Below are positions 21,958 to 33,469 of a stretch of DNA of 64,000 nucleotides, one piece after another. Source of the DNA: Isoetes taiwanensis (taxonomy: Eukaryota > Streptophyta > Lycopodiopsida > Isoetales > Isoetaceae). Both the position numbers and the translations under genes were made by a program. How positions within the stretch are numbered: position 1 is the stretch's first letter; each line of letters starts with the position of its first letter. The DNA is taken from the NCBI GenBank assembly GCA_021234155.1, contig JAJEKV010000057.1:3317821-3381820 (forward strand). The letters run 5' to 3'. Below the pieces are notes generated by a model. That model did no database searches. It was not told the origin of the DNA and was given only the letters and a program-made list of their open reading frames with translations.

Positions 21958-24363
21958 TTATAATCTAGTCTTTCTTGATTTTCTCTTACTTCTGGTATTT
22001 TGAGCAGGAGTTTTATTTAGACCAGACAAGATCAATCCCAATTTATCTCCATCCTTTTTAGATGATTTTTTCACTGAGTGACTCTTTTCAGACTTAGGAT
22101 CAATACTAAGATTTTCATTTAAATATTCTTCTTTATCCCAGTTCTCTTTATCACTCCCAAAACCATCATTATCACTATAATCAGAACATCCTCCAGGAAA
22201 GAATTGAAACATAGGATTAATATTAATAGGGCTTACATTAATATTTGAAGGAGCAGAAGTAAGAACTTGCCTGGTACTTTCTTTTTCTTGAAGCTCCACA
22301 ATTTGAGTGTCTTCAGGGGTATCAGGAACAAAATCAGGAACAATCAGAGGAGCAGGTGCAGAATCATTCCCCATCTCATTTATTGCAAATCCCTTCAGAA
22401 GTGAAGTTTGTGGGGCCAGATTTTGCAGAGAGGCCATCTGCTCAGCAAACTTATCTGATATCTTGATAGGGCTTATAGGGTAATCCATCACAGGAGAGTC
22501 AAGGTCAATTAGGGAAGGCAACTCTTCAATGTTTGTACCAGCAGCCTGAGTATATATATGAGAAGTGGCTAAGGGATGGGTAGTTGTGGGACAAGTCTGG
22601 GAAACACATTTTTTGCTTTTATTTAATTCAGAGTCTAGATTACCATTAAGGTCAGATAATACCTGGAAAGGATTAGAGCAGTTGACCTTGAAGTTGACTT
22701 GCTGCTGTGCTGACTCTTGAGTCAAATCTGCAGTACTTTGATCATGGATATTGGACAAATGAGTGTCCATTTTAGTCTCATCTGACTTTTTGTCTTGCTG
22801 ATTCAAATTAGCTGACACTGGTATTTTAACATGAGAATTCACCTGAGAGGAATTCAGCTGAAACTTAGATTTGTCCCAAGATTTTGTAGTTAATGACCCA
22901 CTCTTACTTTTATTCTTGATAGGATAATCCATAAGACTGTTGGAACATTGACCTTTTTCTTGATTTTTGGCCTCTTTGGCCTCTTTGATTATTTCACTCA
23001 GAGTGAAATTTAACTTATCAGTTGCCTGAGAAGTTTTTCCAGTCATAATACCTTTGACTAGAAGTTTTGGCTCACCAATTGTTAGGATTCGAGCTTTTGA
23101 AGGGATTGAGAACTCTTCTTCACATATTTTGTCTTTGCCTCTCATTTCATCACGTGCAGCCTTATTTTTCTGGATTCTCTTGTAGCTTCCATTTACTTTT
23201 GTCCATTTGAATCTATCATTTTCTGGCAGCCTTTGAAACTGGGGATCACTGTTTTCATTTATTGCAGTGCTTTTACCAGACTGATCCATTTGATTATCAT
23301 TTAAAGCATGCTGATTGGAATCCTTATCTGGAACCTGAGCCGCTTGATGAAGTCTGTTGACTTGAGAATTCTCTATTAACAGCTTGCATTCCGAGTACCA
23401 GAAATGCCTATGAGTGCATTTCTGACATTGTGAGGGCAGTCCAGACCATCTAAGACTTAATAAAGATTCATGACCAAAAGCATCTGTAAAAGGAATGGAC
23501 AGGGGTATATCCTTGGAGAGATCAAGCTGAACAAAGCTTCTGGGAGGTTTGGCAGGGGAGTATTCAGTGGAAATATAAGTTCCAATAGAGTTGAAAAGGA
23601 GTTTAAAGCAATCTTCATCCCAATAGATTGGATTCAGGCCAAATAAAGATGTGGAAGCAATGCATAAATTATTCATTTGATCAATATCAAGCTTTGGATG
23701 CCATTTAAGGAAGGTCAATTGAGAGGTCTCATAGGTTAAGGGACCAAAGTTCAGAAAGAAATTGGCTGATTTAGAATTCCCACATTCAAGCATAATGTAG
23801 GGAAAATTGAGCCAATATATAGCCTGAATAAGGATACCTTTATGAAGGCTGAGAAGAAAGGCCCACAATTTATCTAATTTCATGCCACATTTTTGAACCT
23901 TAATAATCACAGCAGAGTTTGATAAAGCATGAATTTTTGAATGGACAATCGGAAGATTTAAAGAAATACCATGATAGATGTTCATCTTCCGGTCGTTGAG
24001 ATGAGGAATTGTGGTGCGCTTGAGTCTTTCATCCAAATCTTCATTTGAACGGATCTCCAGGTGGCCTCTAGCAACTCCATAAGGAACAGGGGCTTGAGTG
24101 ATAGGATTTATGGGATGAAGGACACCCATATGATCAGGATCAGCAGAAAGATTGTCCCAATGCAGAACACGATGAGAAATTGGATCCATTGAAGAAGAGT
24201 AAGGAAGCAGATTGTCAAAGTTCCCAAAAAGGATTGTGTCTGAAGGTTGATCCTGAAAGGAGATCAGATTTTGGAGCAGTGAGGATCGATCGGAGGCGGA
24301 AAGGTTCGCGAATGCGTGCAAAATAGCCAAATGTTTAGGGTTTTTAGGTAAATTGGAGACCAT
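21958..24363 (-). CDS. LINE B ORF1 protein, nucleic-acid binding
   Basis: An uninterrupted frame of 801 aa. I prefer the ATG at 24363 (MVSNLPKNPKHLA) over the first ATG of the open frame at 24540, because the upstream 59 residues are hydrophobic and unlike LINE ORF1. The middle (about residues 120-260) resembles the DUF4283 region of plant LINE ORF1 proteins. It is followed by a zinc knuckle CQKCTHRHFWYSEC (Cx2Cx3Hx5C). The rest is rich in Ser, Asn and Lys with a basic end (NTRSKRKSRKTRL). ORF1 proteins coat LINE RNA. ORF2 starts 27 bases downstream. No lesions seen, so the insertion is fairly young. Confidence 0.8.
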   Translation of the reverse strand: MVSNLPKNPKHLAILHAFANLSASDRSSLLQNLISFQDQPSDTILFGNFDNLLPYSSSMDPISHRVLHWDNLSADPDHMGVLHPINPITQAPVPYGVARGHLEIRSNEDLDERLKRTTIPHLNDRKMNIYHGISLNLPIVHSKIHALSNSAVIIKVQKCGMKLDKLWAFLLSLHKGILIQAIYWLNFPYIMLECGNSKSANFFLNFGPLTYETSQLTFLKWHPKLDIDQMNNLCIASTSLFGLNPIYWDEDCFKLLFNSIGTYISTEYSPAKPPRSFVQLDLSKDIPLSIPFTDAFGHESLLSLRWSGLPSQCQKCTHRHFWYSECKLLIENSQVNRLHQAAQVPDKDSNQHALNDNQMDQSGKSTAINENSDPQFQRLPENDRFKWTKVNGSYKRIQKNKAARDEMRGKDKICEEEFSIPSKARILTIGEPKLLVKGIMTGKTSQATDKLNFTLSEIIKEAKEAKNQEKGQCSNSLMDYPIKNKSKSGSLTTKSWDKSKFQLNSSQVNSHVKIPVSANLNQQDKKSDETKMDTHLSNIHDQSTADLTQESAQQQVNFKVNCSNPFQVLSDLNGNLDSELNKSKKCVSQTCPTTTHPLATSHIYTQAAGTNIEELPSLIDLDSPVMDYPISPIKISDKFAEQMASLQNLAPQTSLLKGFAINEMGNDSAPAPLIVPDFVPDTPEDTQIVELQEKESTRQVLTSAPSNINVSPININPMFQFFPGGCSDYSDNDGFGSDKENWDKEEYLNENLSIDPKSEKSHSVKKSSKKDGDKLGLILSGLNKTPAQNTRSKRKSRKTRL

Positions 24364-24545
24364 TGCGAAAAATTCAGGAGGAAACAACAAAAGATCATGC
24401 AAAACTTTTAACAATTGGAAAGGGGGAAAAAAGATAACAGGAAACAGAGTACAGAAACTAAAAGCATGAAGCAAAATTAACCCAAAGAGGTCTGGATGCC
24501 ATACAATGCAATAATCGAATGTCGAAGAGACATGATACAATTCAG

Positions 24546-25189
24546 AGAAATTTCAGGGGGAAATTCCGTCAAATTGAGTAGGATCTTGAGGTGAATAAAC
24601 TTCAACAGAGATCATGTAGTCCAACCATTCACAATGAACTCGAAATTTTCCTGCTGGGCCGAATGCACTTGAACCCAGAAATTCCTCCAGCCACGAATTT
24701 GTGATTTGAACTTCAAATTCAACCGTGCTTGGCACAAACGAGTACTCAGAACTGAACAGATTATCCGGGAAGAACTGATGAATGATTAAGGAATTCCAAA
24801 GATCAGAGGTCGAGCCCTTCAAAAAACCACACGAGATTCTAGATTTCTCCCTTATAATTGTGAAAACTGAGGTTTCCATGAATCAGACGAAAGAAAAGGT
24901 GATACTGCTGCATAGGTATGGGAAAAAGGTAGTCAATTTGAAGAATAGAATGTGAAGAATCCAACCGTAGCTACCCTTCTACAAGGGCAGCAGATTGATC
25001 CACAAAAATTCTTCCTCAAATCTCAGAAATTTCAAATTTTTTCATATTTTGAATCAAGAAAGAGTTTGAAACAGAAAGTATGGGAAAAAGACAAAAAAGG
25101 CAAAAAAATAGGCGCACGTCCATTTTTTCGTTTTCTCCCTCTCCGTCTTAATGGCCAAATTCCAACAACTTTAAATCCGACACTTTCCT
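24546..25189. other. Likely LINE B leader, then unassigned spacer
   Basis: A 108-codon minus frame at 24553-24879 (METSVFTIIREKSRIS...) precedes LINE B ORF1 and is probably leader sequence; I recognise no domain. 24880-25189 shows nothing. Confidence 0.35.
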
Positions 25190-26374
25190 TTTTCTTATGG
25201 CCAATGATGAAAACCTCCATAATGCTAAGCTGCTCCTAGATACTTTCTCCCTGGCCTCTGGAGTTCTTGTAGGTTGGAGAAAGTGCACTGCTTTATGGAC
25301 ACTGGATAGTGTTGTTCCCTCTTGTACTACCTCTGGACGGTGCTTCCTCATGGTCAACCCACAAAGCTTTTGGGCATTCCTGTGGGGGTGCATGTTTCTG
25401 CCTCATGTGCTTGGGATGAGATCATTAAAGGTCTTGAGAAACATCTGTTCTGGTGGAAGGTGGCTAGGTTATCTTTGCCCGGTAGGATCACAGTTGCAAG
25501 ATCCGTCCTCAGCAACACCCATGTCTATATGGCATCTGTCTTACTGGCTCCTCAATGTAAGATGAATGAGATCGTCTGTATTGTCAGGAATTTCATCTGG
25601 GGTGGTACCTCAGAAGGTGCTGTTGTTAAGGTATCCTGGGCTAAGTGCATCAAGCCTAAGGTAGCTGGTGGCCTTGGAATGTTGGACTTCCGTCTGCAAA
25701 GCCAAGTCATGATTTCAAAGTTCATTTGAAGGCTCCTCCTTGGTAAAGATGACTCTTCTTGCTTAAGGTTGGTGCGGCAATCACTTCTGCAGTGTCTCCC
25801 CTTTCACAAGACAACTATCAAGCCTAGTCTCCCATGGGCCTTGTTGTATCCTCTGCATCCATATCCAAATGCTTTCCCATTCCTTAAAGGTCTGCTTGCT
25901 TCCTGGGATGCGGTTAGATCTTTTTTTCCATGTTAATCCCCAAGCTTGTGCTTCATTGTCAATGTCATGCTGGTGGCTTCCCCTGCAAGGTATATATGAT
26001 CAGCAGCCTTTGTGTGCACTTGTACATCCAAAGATCCAACGGCATTGGCGGCTAGCTGGGGTTTTAATGATTGCAGCTTGGTATGATTCTGGTCATCTTT
26101 TGTCATGGGAGGCTTTTCAGACGAGATTTCTGTTATACAGATGGGATCGGCAAATTTGGGCTGGGGTGGCTGATTTTTTGCCATCCACTGTGCAGCAACC
26201 ACAGGTTGATGTGCCAGCCAGAAAAGTTTGTTTCTTCCACATACAGGCTACTTTTAGATTGTGAGCCTCTTCCCCAGCCCAGCACTGGCATCTTCAGGTT
26301 CCTCAACCATAGTGGAAAAGTGTTTGGATGTGGACATGGGATAAATTGCTCCACCCTAAAGTGTCAACGCTGCG
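25190..26374 (+). mobile_element. LINE D fragment: end of reverse transcriptase to zf-RVT region
   Basis: Frames at 25197-25330 (LLLDTFSLASGVLVGWRKC) and 25322-25729 (LPGRITVARSVLSN, NFIWGG, PKVAGGLGMLDFR) are the end of a plant LINE reverse transcriptase. They are followed by HPKIQRHWRLAG and YRWDRQIWAGVADFLP, which match LINE E (HPGTQRRWIAAG, LRRWDIQTWAIIANAIP). Similarity ends near 26374 (WMWTWDKLLHPKVSTL). Both ends are missing and frameshifts are present. Confidence 0.75.
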
Positions 26375-28442
26375 GGGATCCCATAGCTGCTGCTGCATAC
26401 ATGGCAACACTCGGGCATCTTGGATAACAGGAACATGAACCATTCAAAACACAAGATACTATGGTGCAGTGCTAGACAATGACAACGAAAGAAACATCAT
26501 AAGCATCAGGAGCAAAAACACAAAGTCAAAGTACCAAAACAACATAACAAAGCTCCAGGACAATGGGAAGCTCAGCCAGCCTACAAGCAGGCCCTGTTAG
26601 CAGAGAAATGCCCAGCCAACTCACATTCCGAGCCCCGTTGGCGGTGTTGGTGGTGTGAACCTTGTATGCGCATACCCTTCCCAGCCCACGTCTGGCGCTG
26701 GAGGACCTCTTACCCTGGAGTCACAAAGGTGACGTGAAACCTCACCAGGAAGCTACGCCCGTGAGGAAGCCACGCCCGGTGTCACAGAGCATAGATACAA
26801 AGAACACAGATGACATTAGAATGTCAGAACTACCCAGGCCACCGAACCTGGAAGCCCGACCCCAGAGGTTCCAAGTACATAACAAAATATCAGGAACAAC
26901 AGTGGGACAATGCAAAGACCGTAACATGTGTGTTCATTAGAATATTTACAAAAAAAAATGTGCCTAGACTCTGAGCCCTTGTCGAGGTTGCCCATACAAC
27001 CAACCCTGTCGAAGTAGCGAGATCAATGATGAAAACCATAATGACAATTCAGGTGTTGATGTAGCATGCTCAAACCACCCCTATAAGGTCGATGCAGGAC
27101 TCACTTCACCACATTATTTACTTAAGCTCCCTTAAATATGGTTTCATGGTTTTAATATTAAAGTTCCACCTCCTTAGCTAATTAATTAATTGTGCACCCA
27201 AACTAGAGTCTCCAATTTACGTTGTTCCTGCTTAAAAATCCATAGGGTCTCCTGACCGCAACTGCCTGGAACTCCTATCAAGCAGCCCCCAGGCTAGCCC
27301 CAGCTCTAGGAGCCAAAAATCACCCACTTTTAGGAGTTCTCAAATTATTACTCTTTAATTACATTTATTCTTTATTACATGTTTTTCCAAAGCAATACAA
27401 TTTCTTATATATATTTCCGGCCCTTGTATTCTCCCAATCACCTGCAACTTGCCAGGACTTACTTGGTGGGTAGATTCCATCATCTTATACTTCTCATATT
27501 TCCTTTCTTATATCTATGTATCCTAAAAATAACACAATTAGCAAATTCAAATATAGACAATTAACAAACAAAGAAGACCACAAAAGTTACAGCAGAGAAA
27601 CAAAGAGAGGGCTCGGCCTCTTTTGGCTATGATTTTGGGCATCGATTCTCTCTATACCAATGACCCGCAGGGAAATCGCCCTGTTCCAGCCCCAAATCGG
27701 CCTGATCCAAGTGGTTTCCAATCAAAAAACATCCAGCAGCAACAAATAGGTTGGGCTTCTGAAACAGATCTGGCAGCCCCCAATCTTGATCAAATCCTCC
27801 ATAATCAGGTTCATTATTGCTGTTAAAACCTATCTTGACAGACCCATATGAGATTCACATCATTTTATGGCAATTCTAAGTCATTCTGGGCTGTTTTTTG
27901 GCACTAATGTCACCATCCAATAACTATTTCCAGCTCTAATTTCAGCCAAACAACTATTGCTTCTCCAATTTCGGCCCTTGAGCAAGCCAAATTGATGTGT
28001 TCCAGGTCATTTCCAAGAGTCTCAAGAAGATCCAGTTCCACCTTTGACGATTTTGTTGCAGAGTAAAACCTTTGCTGCAGCCCATAGTTTTCCAGTTAGG
28101 ATTAATTCAGGCCTCCTTTAAGCCATATCCTAATACTTCTCATATCCAAAGACACCTCCTGCTTGCTTACTCTGATGGAAAATCTCTCAATCACAACTAA
28201 ATCATATGCAATTTGATTCTTAGCAGCCTATGTAAGCGTCAATTGAATTCTAAAACCCCACCTGATAAGAGAAATTGATGCAGTACTAAGCTCTGGCGTC
28301 TCTAACTGATCTCTCCGGTGCAATCCAGCCTCCTCTGGCTCCTCAGCAACTCAAGATTCCTTCTGGTGCTCCTCTCTTGCCAAATTTCTCACGTACCACA
28401 AAAGCCCTCTTCTAAAATTTTCCTTTTTATAGTTTTGCTTAT
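26375..28442. other. Unassigned CACTA interior / possible LINE C1 leader
   Basis: No coding similarity found on either strand. The part from about 27600 may be the 5' leader of LINE C1. TNP2 catalytic exons were sought here and not found. Confidence 0.3.
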
Positions 28443-29206
28443 GTGGATATATGCCATGCATGTATCTTCATATATTTGTGTACAAATACTTGTACAATAC
28501 TGGTCCCTAACTTCCCAAGACCGTTACAGGCAGTGGAGAGGCAACAGATTGCAGAGATGGGGACCCGCATGCAGCAGTTAGAAGACGGGCTTCGCTTGGC
28601 ACACTTTGAGAGGCAACAGGATAAGCAGGGCCTTGCTCACCTGCGAGCTTGCGTGGATTCCCTCCTCACCACCATAGAGACTATGGCACGGGACAAGCAG
28701 GGTGTGAGCAGGATACAGTGGCAACTATCTCCCGCCTCAAGTCAGAGGCTGAGGGGTCGGCTACCATAATACGAAACGTCTGAGCCGCCTTCGAAGCCAG
28801 CCAGGTAGAGCTAAGAACCCTATAGAGTAGGGCTGAGACACAAGATTAGGAGATACAGGAGCTCCGAGCAACCATTACCCAGCAAGGCAGGGGCCTCCAT
28901 GCTGAGGTCCATGAACAATTACGGCAGTGCACGAATGAGTTGGCCAAGCAGCAGAGATTTCAACAGGAGCTAGGCTCCCGACTCCAAGCAGCAGAGGCTG
29001 CAACACAGGGCCAAACAAGCCCACATGACCCACAACCCACAAGTCGCCAAACAGGCAGACAGACACCACCTGCTCCATCTCGCACACCACATTGCCCTTG
29101 CTGTGAATAGCCCACACACTCCAGACAACAGGCATCACGTGCTGGGACAGCTAATGTTGCCCCGCGACTCAGTGAGCAGTAAGAGCAGGGTCGTCGACGT
29201 CATAAT

Positions 29207-29752
29207 GTGGTGGTACGTGGACTCTCAGAGGAGGCAGGAGAGGATCTCACCAAGCGCATCCAGGACCAGATCCTATCTCGTATGGCATTTCAGACTGCAG
29301 TCCACATTGTTCGAGCAAGCCGCCTTGGGGCTCAACGCACAGATCGCCCGCGCATTGTCACCTTCATGGTCGCAGACATGCGAGTGCGTGAGGCAATTTT
29401 GCATCAGAGTAGGCAATTGAAGGGGACTACCCTGTATGTCAACCAGGATCTTACTTCAATGCAACAGGAGTCCCGCCGGCAGCAGCTGGCTCAAGTCAGG
29501 GACGTCCGCCGTCGAGGGGGCACTACAGGCCTGGTCCGAGGCAAACTTCGCATTTTTAGGCCGACGCCTGCTGAGATCACTGATGCAATGCGTCAAGCTG
29601 TTGCCACTCCTGCTACTGCCACTAATACCCCTACTGCGCCTCCTGCTCCCGCTTCTCCAACTGCTCTTGCAACTGCTGCTCAGGCGCCGCACACTGCTCC
29701 CCTTGCAACCGGAACAGATCATCAAGCGTCTACATCAAATGCCAACAAATAG
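29207..29752 (+). CDS. LINE C1 ORF1 C-terminal domain
   Basis: An open frame of 181 codons beginning VVRGLSEEAGEDLTKRIQ, then RASRLGAQRTDRPRIVTF, QLKGTTLYVNQDLTSMQQ and VRGKLRIF, ending in an Ala/Pro/Thr-rich tail. The pattern fits the L1 ORF1p RRM-plus-CTD RNA-binding region. A coiled-coil part with heptad-like spacing (MQQLEDGLRLAHFERQQDKQ, 28560-28630) lies upstream in the same ORF1, with stops between. ORF2 follows after 15 bases. The ATG at 29207 is internal to the ancestral protein. Confidence 0.7.
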   Translation: MVVRGLSEEAGEDLTKRIQDQILSRMAFQTAVHIVRASRLGAQRTDRPRIVTFMVADMRVREAILHQSRQLKGTTLYVNQDLTSMQQESRRQQLAQVRDVRRRGGTTGLVRGKLRIFRPTPAEITDAMRQAVATPATATNTPTAPPAPASPTALATAAQAPHTAPLATGTDHQASTSNANK

Positions 29753-30685
29753 GAACTGTGCCTCCGGATGGTATCTTGGAACTGTCGGAGCTTCCCTTGG
29801 CAAAAAAGGGACAGTCTCAACTCTATTGCACCAGATATGGATCTCATTTTCCTCATGAAACATGGGAACATGCAAGGCACAGACTGCAGAACCTCCCAGG
29901 CTATCTGCATTTTTCAGTGTTCAATGAGTGCACAGGCAAGCGAGGGGATGGCGGGGTTGCCTGCTATTATCGTGCAACCTTGGGGCACTCAGTCTCGCTG
30001 CACAAAACAGACAGGTACAATCGCTACTTGTGGGTGCACATGCAGCATGACAGTGGCAGCATCCTCTTCATAGCAGCATGCTACTTTCCACATACCGAGA
30101 GCAACTTTTATAACACTCATTTGATGACATACAGCAGCACAAACAGTTGGGCAAGGTTATGTTGCTTGGCGACTTTAATGCACGCACAGGAGTCGAGCAG
30201 GTCCCAAAATTTGAGCCCCTGGCAGAGGACGTCTTGCAGTTGAACCCCGCAGAGGTGGCTTGGTCAAGGATATCAGACGACAACCATATTTCGCGCTATG
30301 GCAGGCAGTTGTTGTTGCTAGTTTGACCTGGTTATTTGTAATGGGTTGGCACAATGGCCATCTTCCAGCCGCTGCACTTGTAGACAGGAGAACCAAGGGG
30401 GCGGCTCCAGTGTGGTGGTTTATCTGCTGGTTGAGGAACAGGATCTGCACCTGGTTACCCATTTTTCCATTGGAATAGACACTCGGGACGAGGAAGTGGA
30501 CTCAGACCACCAGCCCCTGTTCGTACGTCTTCATTGGCAAGCTCCCCGTGCATCTACTGCCTCAACACCCCAGGTGCCACAGCTGCGCCTGGACTATGAC
30601 CGTACAGGGACCTATGCCCAGCTGCTTGAGCATGACCTGGCGAGACTGCTGCAACATAAGGGCCATTTCCCACTCGCCATTAAGT

Positions 30686-30905
30686 TAGGTTAAATGGGGC
30701 ATATAACTGATTGTTGATTTCCTACTGACCCTAAATATATTCTAGTTACGGTTAAGTTTTAGTTATAATTAGCTTAAAAAAGGGACTTTCATACTAGCAA
30801 TAGTTGAGTTAATGTTTTAACTAATTTTTTTTTCTTAACCAAAACAATGTAAAATTAAAGTAACCTTAGGGAGGTCCATTTTTTTGGGGTTAAACTCCCC
30901 ACACT
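30686..30905. mobile_element. Small insertion inside LINE C1 ORF2
   Basis: AT-rich 220 bp without similarity to the LINE separates HKGHFPLAIKL from LQRQSVHLTHLLLTAAERC. Its ends (ggttaaatgggg ... ggggttaaactcccc) are weakly inverted. A MITE is possible, but no clean ends were found. Confidence 0.4.
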
Positions 30906-33057
30906 TCAACGGCAATCTGTTCATCTGACTCACCTGCTTCTGACAGCTGCTGAGAGATGCTTTGGGAGAGGCCGCTCACGGCGAACCTCGGGTGCTGCCA
31001 CCTTCCCCCGCAATAGATGGTTCGATGATGAGTGTCGGGAGCTCAAACGCTAACTCCGGCAAGTCACTGATCCCATCTCCCGCCCACAGGCCATCAGTCA
31101 ATACCGCTCCTTCCTCAAGAACAAGAAAGCCAGATACCTCGCAGAGCATCAACAACAGATGTTTGGTCTCCTGGATCGGCACCCCAAGACATTCTGGAGA
31201 AGGGTCTTGAGCAAGACTGCACAGCCCACAGGAAACATCTTCTCGGAGCAATGGGTACAGTACTTGCAACAGCTTTACGACCCGCTCGGGGGCCGGACAC
31301 CAGTCCCTCCACAGATAGGCATGGTTCTAGTCATCACAGAGGGGAATGTCATCATGGGCCTACAACGTCTAGTTAATGGGAAGGCAGCAGATTTACATGG
31401 CATGCAGGTGGAACTTCTGAAATGGGTTGGGCCTCCACTGGTGCCTGTTCTCATGGCATTATTCAATAAAGCATTGCAAGAAGGCTTCCCTCCGTAGTGG
31501 ACCACTGGTAGAGTTGTGCCCATATACAAGGCAGGGGACCCTCAATGCCCGGCCAACTATCGTACTATTATGGTCAGCTCTCTCTTTGCAAAACTGTTGG
31601 CTGACATCCTTTAGCAACGGCTGACAATACGGGCAGAGGAGGCAGATGTGCGCGCTCTCACACAGGCAGGCTTTCGGCCCAGGCATTCCACCATTGATCA
31701 TATCTTCACTCTTCGCACATTGATTGAGGATAGCAGGAATCACTGACAAAACATGTACTGTTGTTTCGTGGATTTCGCAAAAGCTTTTGACACAGTGCCC
31801 CGGGACAGGTTATGGGACATACTGCAGCAGCTGGGGACCCCTCTTGACTTGCAGAATGCAGTGTACAAGCTATATGAGGCATGCTCAGGCCGTATCACAT
31901 CGTCAGGACAGCCGGTTTCAGTAATATTGGAGTGCGTCAGGGTTGCCCCCTCTGCCCCACGCTCTTTGGCCTATACATTGACCAACTGGAAGATTTTGGA
32001 GGTGCGGGCGTCCACCTCATGCATCACACAATTCGGCAACTCATATATGCTGGCGATGTCAACCTCCTGGCCTATACTCCAGAGGACATACAATGTCACC
32101 TGGATGCTCTTGACATTTTTTGCCGATTCACTGGCATGCGAGTTAACTTGGCCAAAACTAGGGTATTGCTAGTTTCATCATCCCGTCAGCCAAGGCTTCC
32201 CTCATTCACTTACCAGGGACAAGATGTAGAGGTGGCTCCGACCTACAAGTACTTGGGGATCGATTTCTCTAATACCATCCACTCGGATGCTCCCATTAGG
32301 TTGCGGGTCACGGCGGGTTGAAAAGCACTATATGCCATGCAGAACAACAGCCACAAGGCAGAGTTGTATGCCTGGGGCCACCTGTCACACTTGTTTCGGG
32401 CCGTGGTCGAGCCGGTCCTCTTGTGTGGTGCAGAAGTGTGGGGTCCGGTGATATCTCTCAACACCTGGAATGACCTCTAGCAGGTGCAGAAAGCCTTCTT
32501 GACACGAGCCCTTGGGGTAAAGTCCATAGTTCCATACCAGATCCTACTCCAGGAGACAGGTTTTCTACCCCTTCAATGGGCTGCATTGGCACGCCATATC
32601 ATTTATTTCCAGAAGGTGGTCGCTATGGGTGATACACGTTTGCCCAACCTTGCTTTGGCCATGGCAATGGGTCCCCAATGCCTCAAAGCCTGCTGGAAGG
32701 ATAAGCAAGCTCAGTGGTTCTCACGCTGGGGTGTACAGGCAAACAGATGCGTATATGTAAGGACAAAGAAAGATCACAAGGCACTTAAGATGTACCTAGA
32801 TGCTACGTTCCTTCGCTGCTCTGACGCGCGTTAAGCTTGCACACTATCAGCAGCAAGTCAATCCTAGGCTCATGAGAGGCCCACACCAGTACTTGTACAC
32901 CCACTTGCCCACGAAGAAGCGCAGACTTATAGCTTTCATTCGCATAGGTGCACATCGTCTCCGCATTGAGACAGGACGTTGGGCTCGGGAAGCATGGGAG
33001 GAAAGGCTTTGCCAGTGTTGCCACCAGGGCGCCTACCAAGCCAGAGTGGACGAAAAA

Positions 33058-33437
33058 TGATATGTGGTTCAAATTTCTTGCATATATGGAGACAAGTCAA
33101 TACAAGATATATTATTAACTATTTTACTTAGATCGTATAGATAGTTTGAATGCAAATACTAAATTCGTTTACTTTAGAACTCAAGCACTTGCAACAAAAA
33201 GGCTCGTGCTGATCAAAAGCAAATTGTCAAAATAGGAAGAAGGGGCTATGCTGGAACATATATATATTTGGTAAAAATCTTGATTTATAACTTTTGAGGA
33301 TTTTCTTATGTAATTAAAGTTACACTTGGTTATAATTTTATAGAAAGACTCATACCTCTAAAGGGCATGGAATTGTACCAAAGGGAGTCAAAACGCTAGA
33401 TCTAGAAGTGAAATCAAATAATGTAAGTTCCATTTGT
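33058..33437 (+). pseudogene. Possible upstream exons of the TNP1-like gene
   Basis: Lies between LINE C1 and C2. About 33190-33262 reads NKKARADQKQIVKIGRRGYA, reminiscent of the NKxNRxxQKxxHxxGxRSFA block of En/Spm TNP1-like proteins. About 33343-33434 reads KTHTSKGHGIVPKGVKTLDL and ends at a clean GTAAGT donor. The next exon with a matching acceptor is at 34731, after LINE C2. Similarity is weak, but position and splice sites agree. Confidence 0.4.
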
Positions 33438-33469
33438 GTGTTTTCAAAATAATATATTGAACTTTCATA

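Larger units (their letters stand above)
20125..24545 (-). mobile_element. LINE B, L1-type, ORF1 intact, ORF2 cut in reverse transcriptase
   Basis: The best preserved LINE in the window, on minus. ORF1 and ORF2 are described separately. ORF2 continues past an in-frame TAG at 21373 and a TGA near 20408 into reverse transcriptase blocks (GKSPGPDGFPAEFY, WRPISLTNTTYK, QSAFLPNRF) and ends at CILLKI, just before catalytic Asp A. There TNP2 sequence begins. Loss of the 3' end is unusual for LINEs, which normally lose the 5' end, so a later deletion is likely. The 5' leader probably extends to about 24880. Confidence 0.9.
28443..33057 (+). mobile_element. LINE C1, near full-length but 3'-cut and decayed
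   Basis: ORF1 (coiled coil from about 28520, C-terminal domain to 29752) is followed 15 bases later by ORF2. ORF2 starts MVSWNCRSFPWQKRDS at 29768 with endonuclease blocks (LFIAACYFPHTE; VDSDHQPLFVRL) in shifting frames. A block at about 31003-31150 (PRNRWFDDECRELKR, AISQYRSFLKNKKARYL) precedes the reverse transcriptase: QAGFRPRHSTIDHIF, motif A CCFVDFAKAFDTVP, motif B NIGVRQGCPLCPTLF, and motif C LIYAGDVNL (YAGD in place of YADD). The tail runs via SHKAELYAWGHLSHLF to LCQCCHQGAYQ and stops near 33057. A 220-bp insert breaks it at about 30686-30905. Confidence 0.88.

Noticed and set aside
24364-24540. Extra 59 residues at the N-terminus of LINE B ORF1
   Set aside because: Hydrophobic and unlike LINE ORF1 proteins; the ATG at 24363 fits better.
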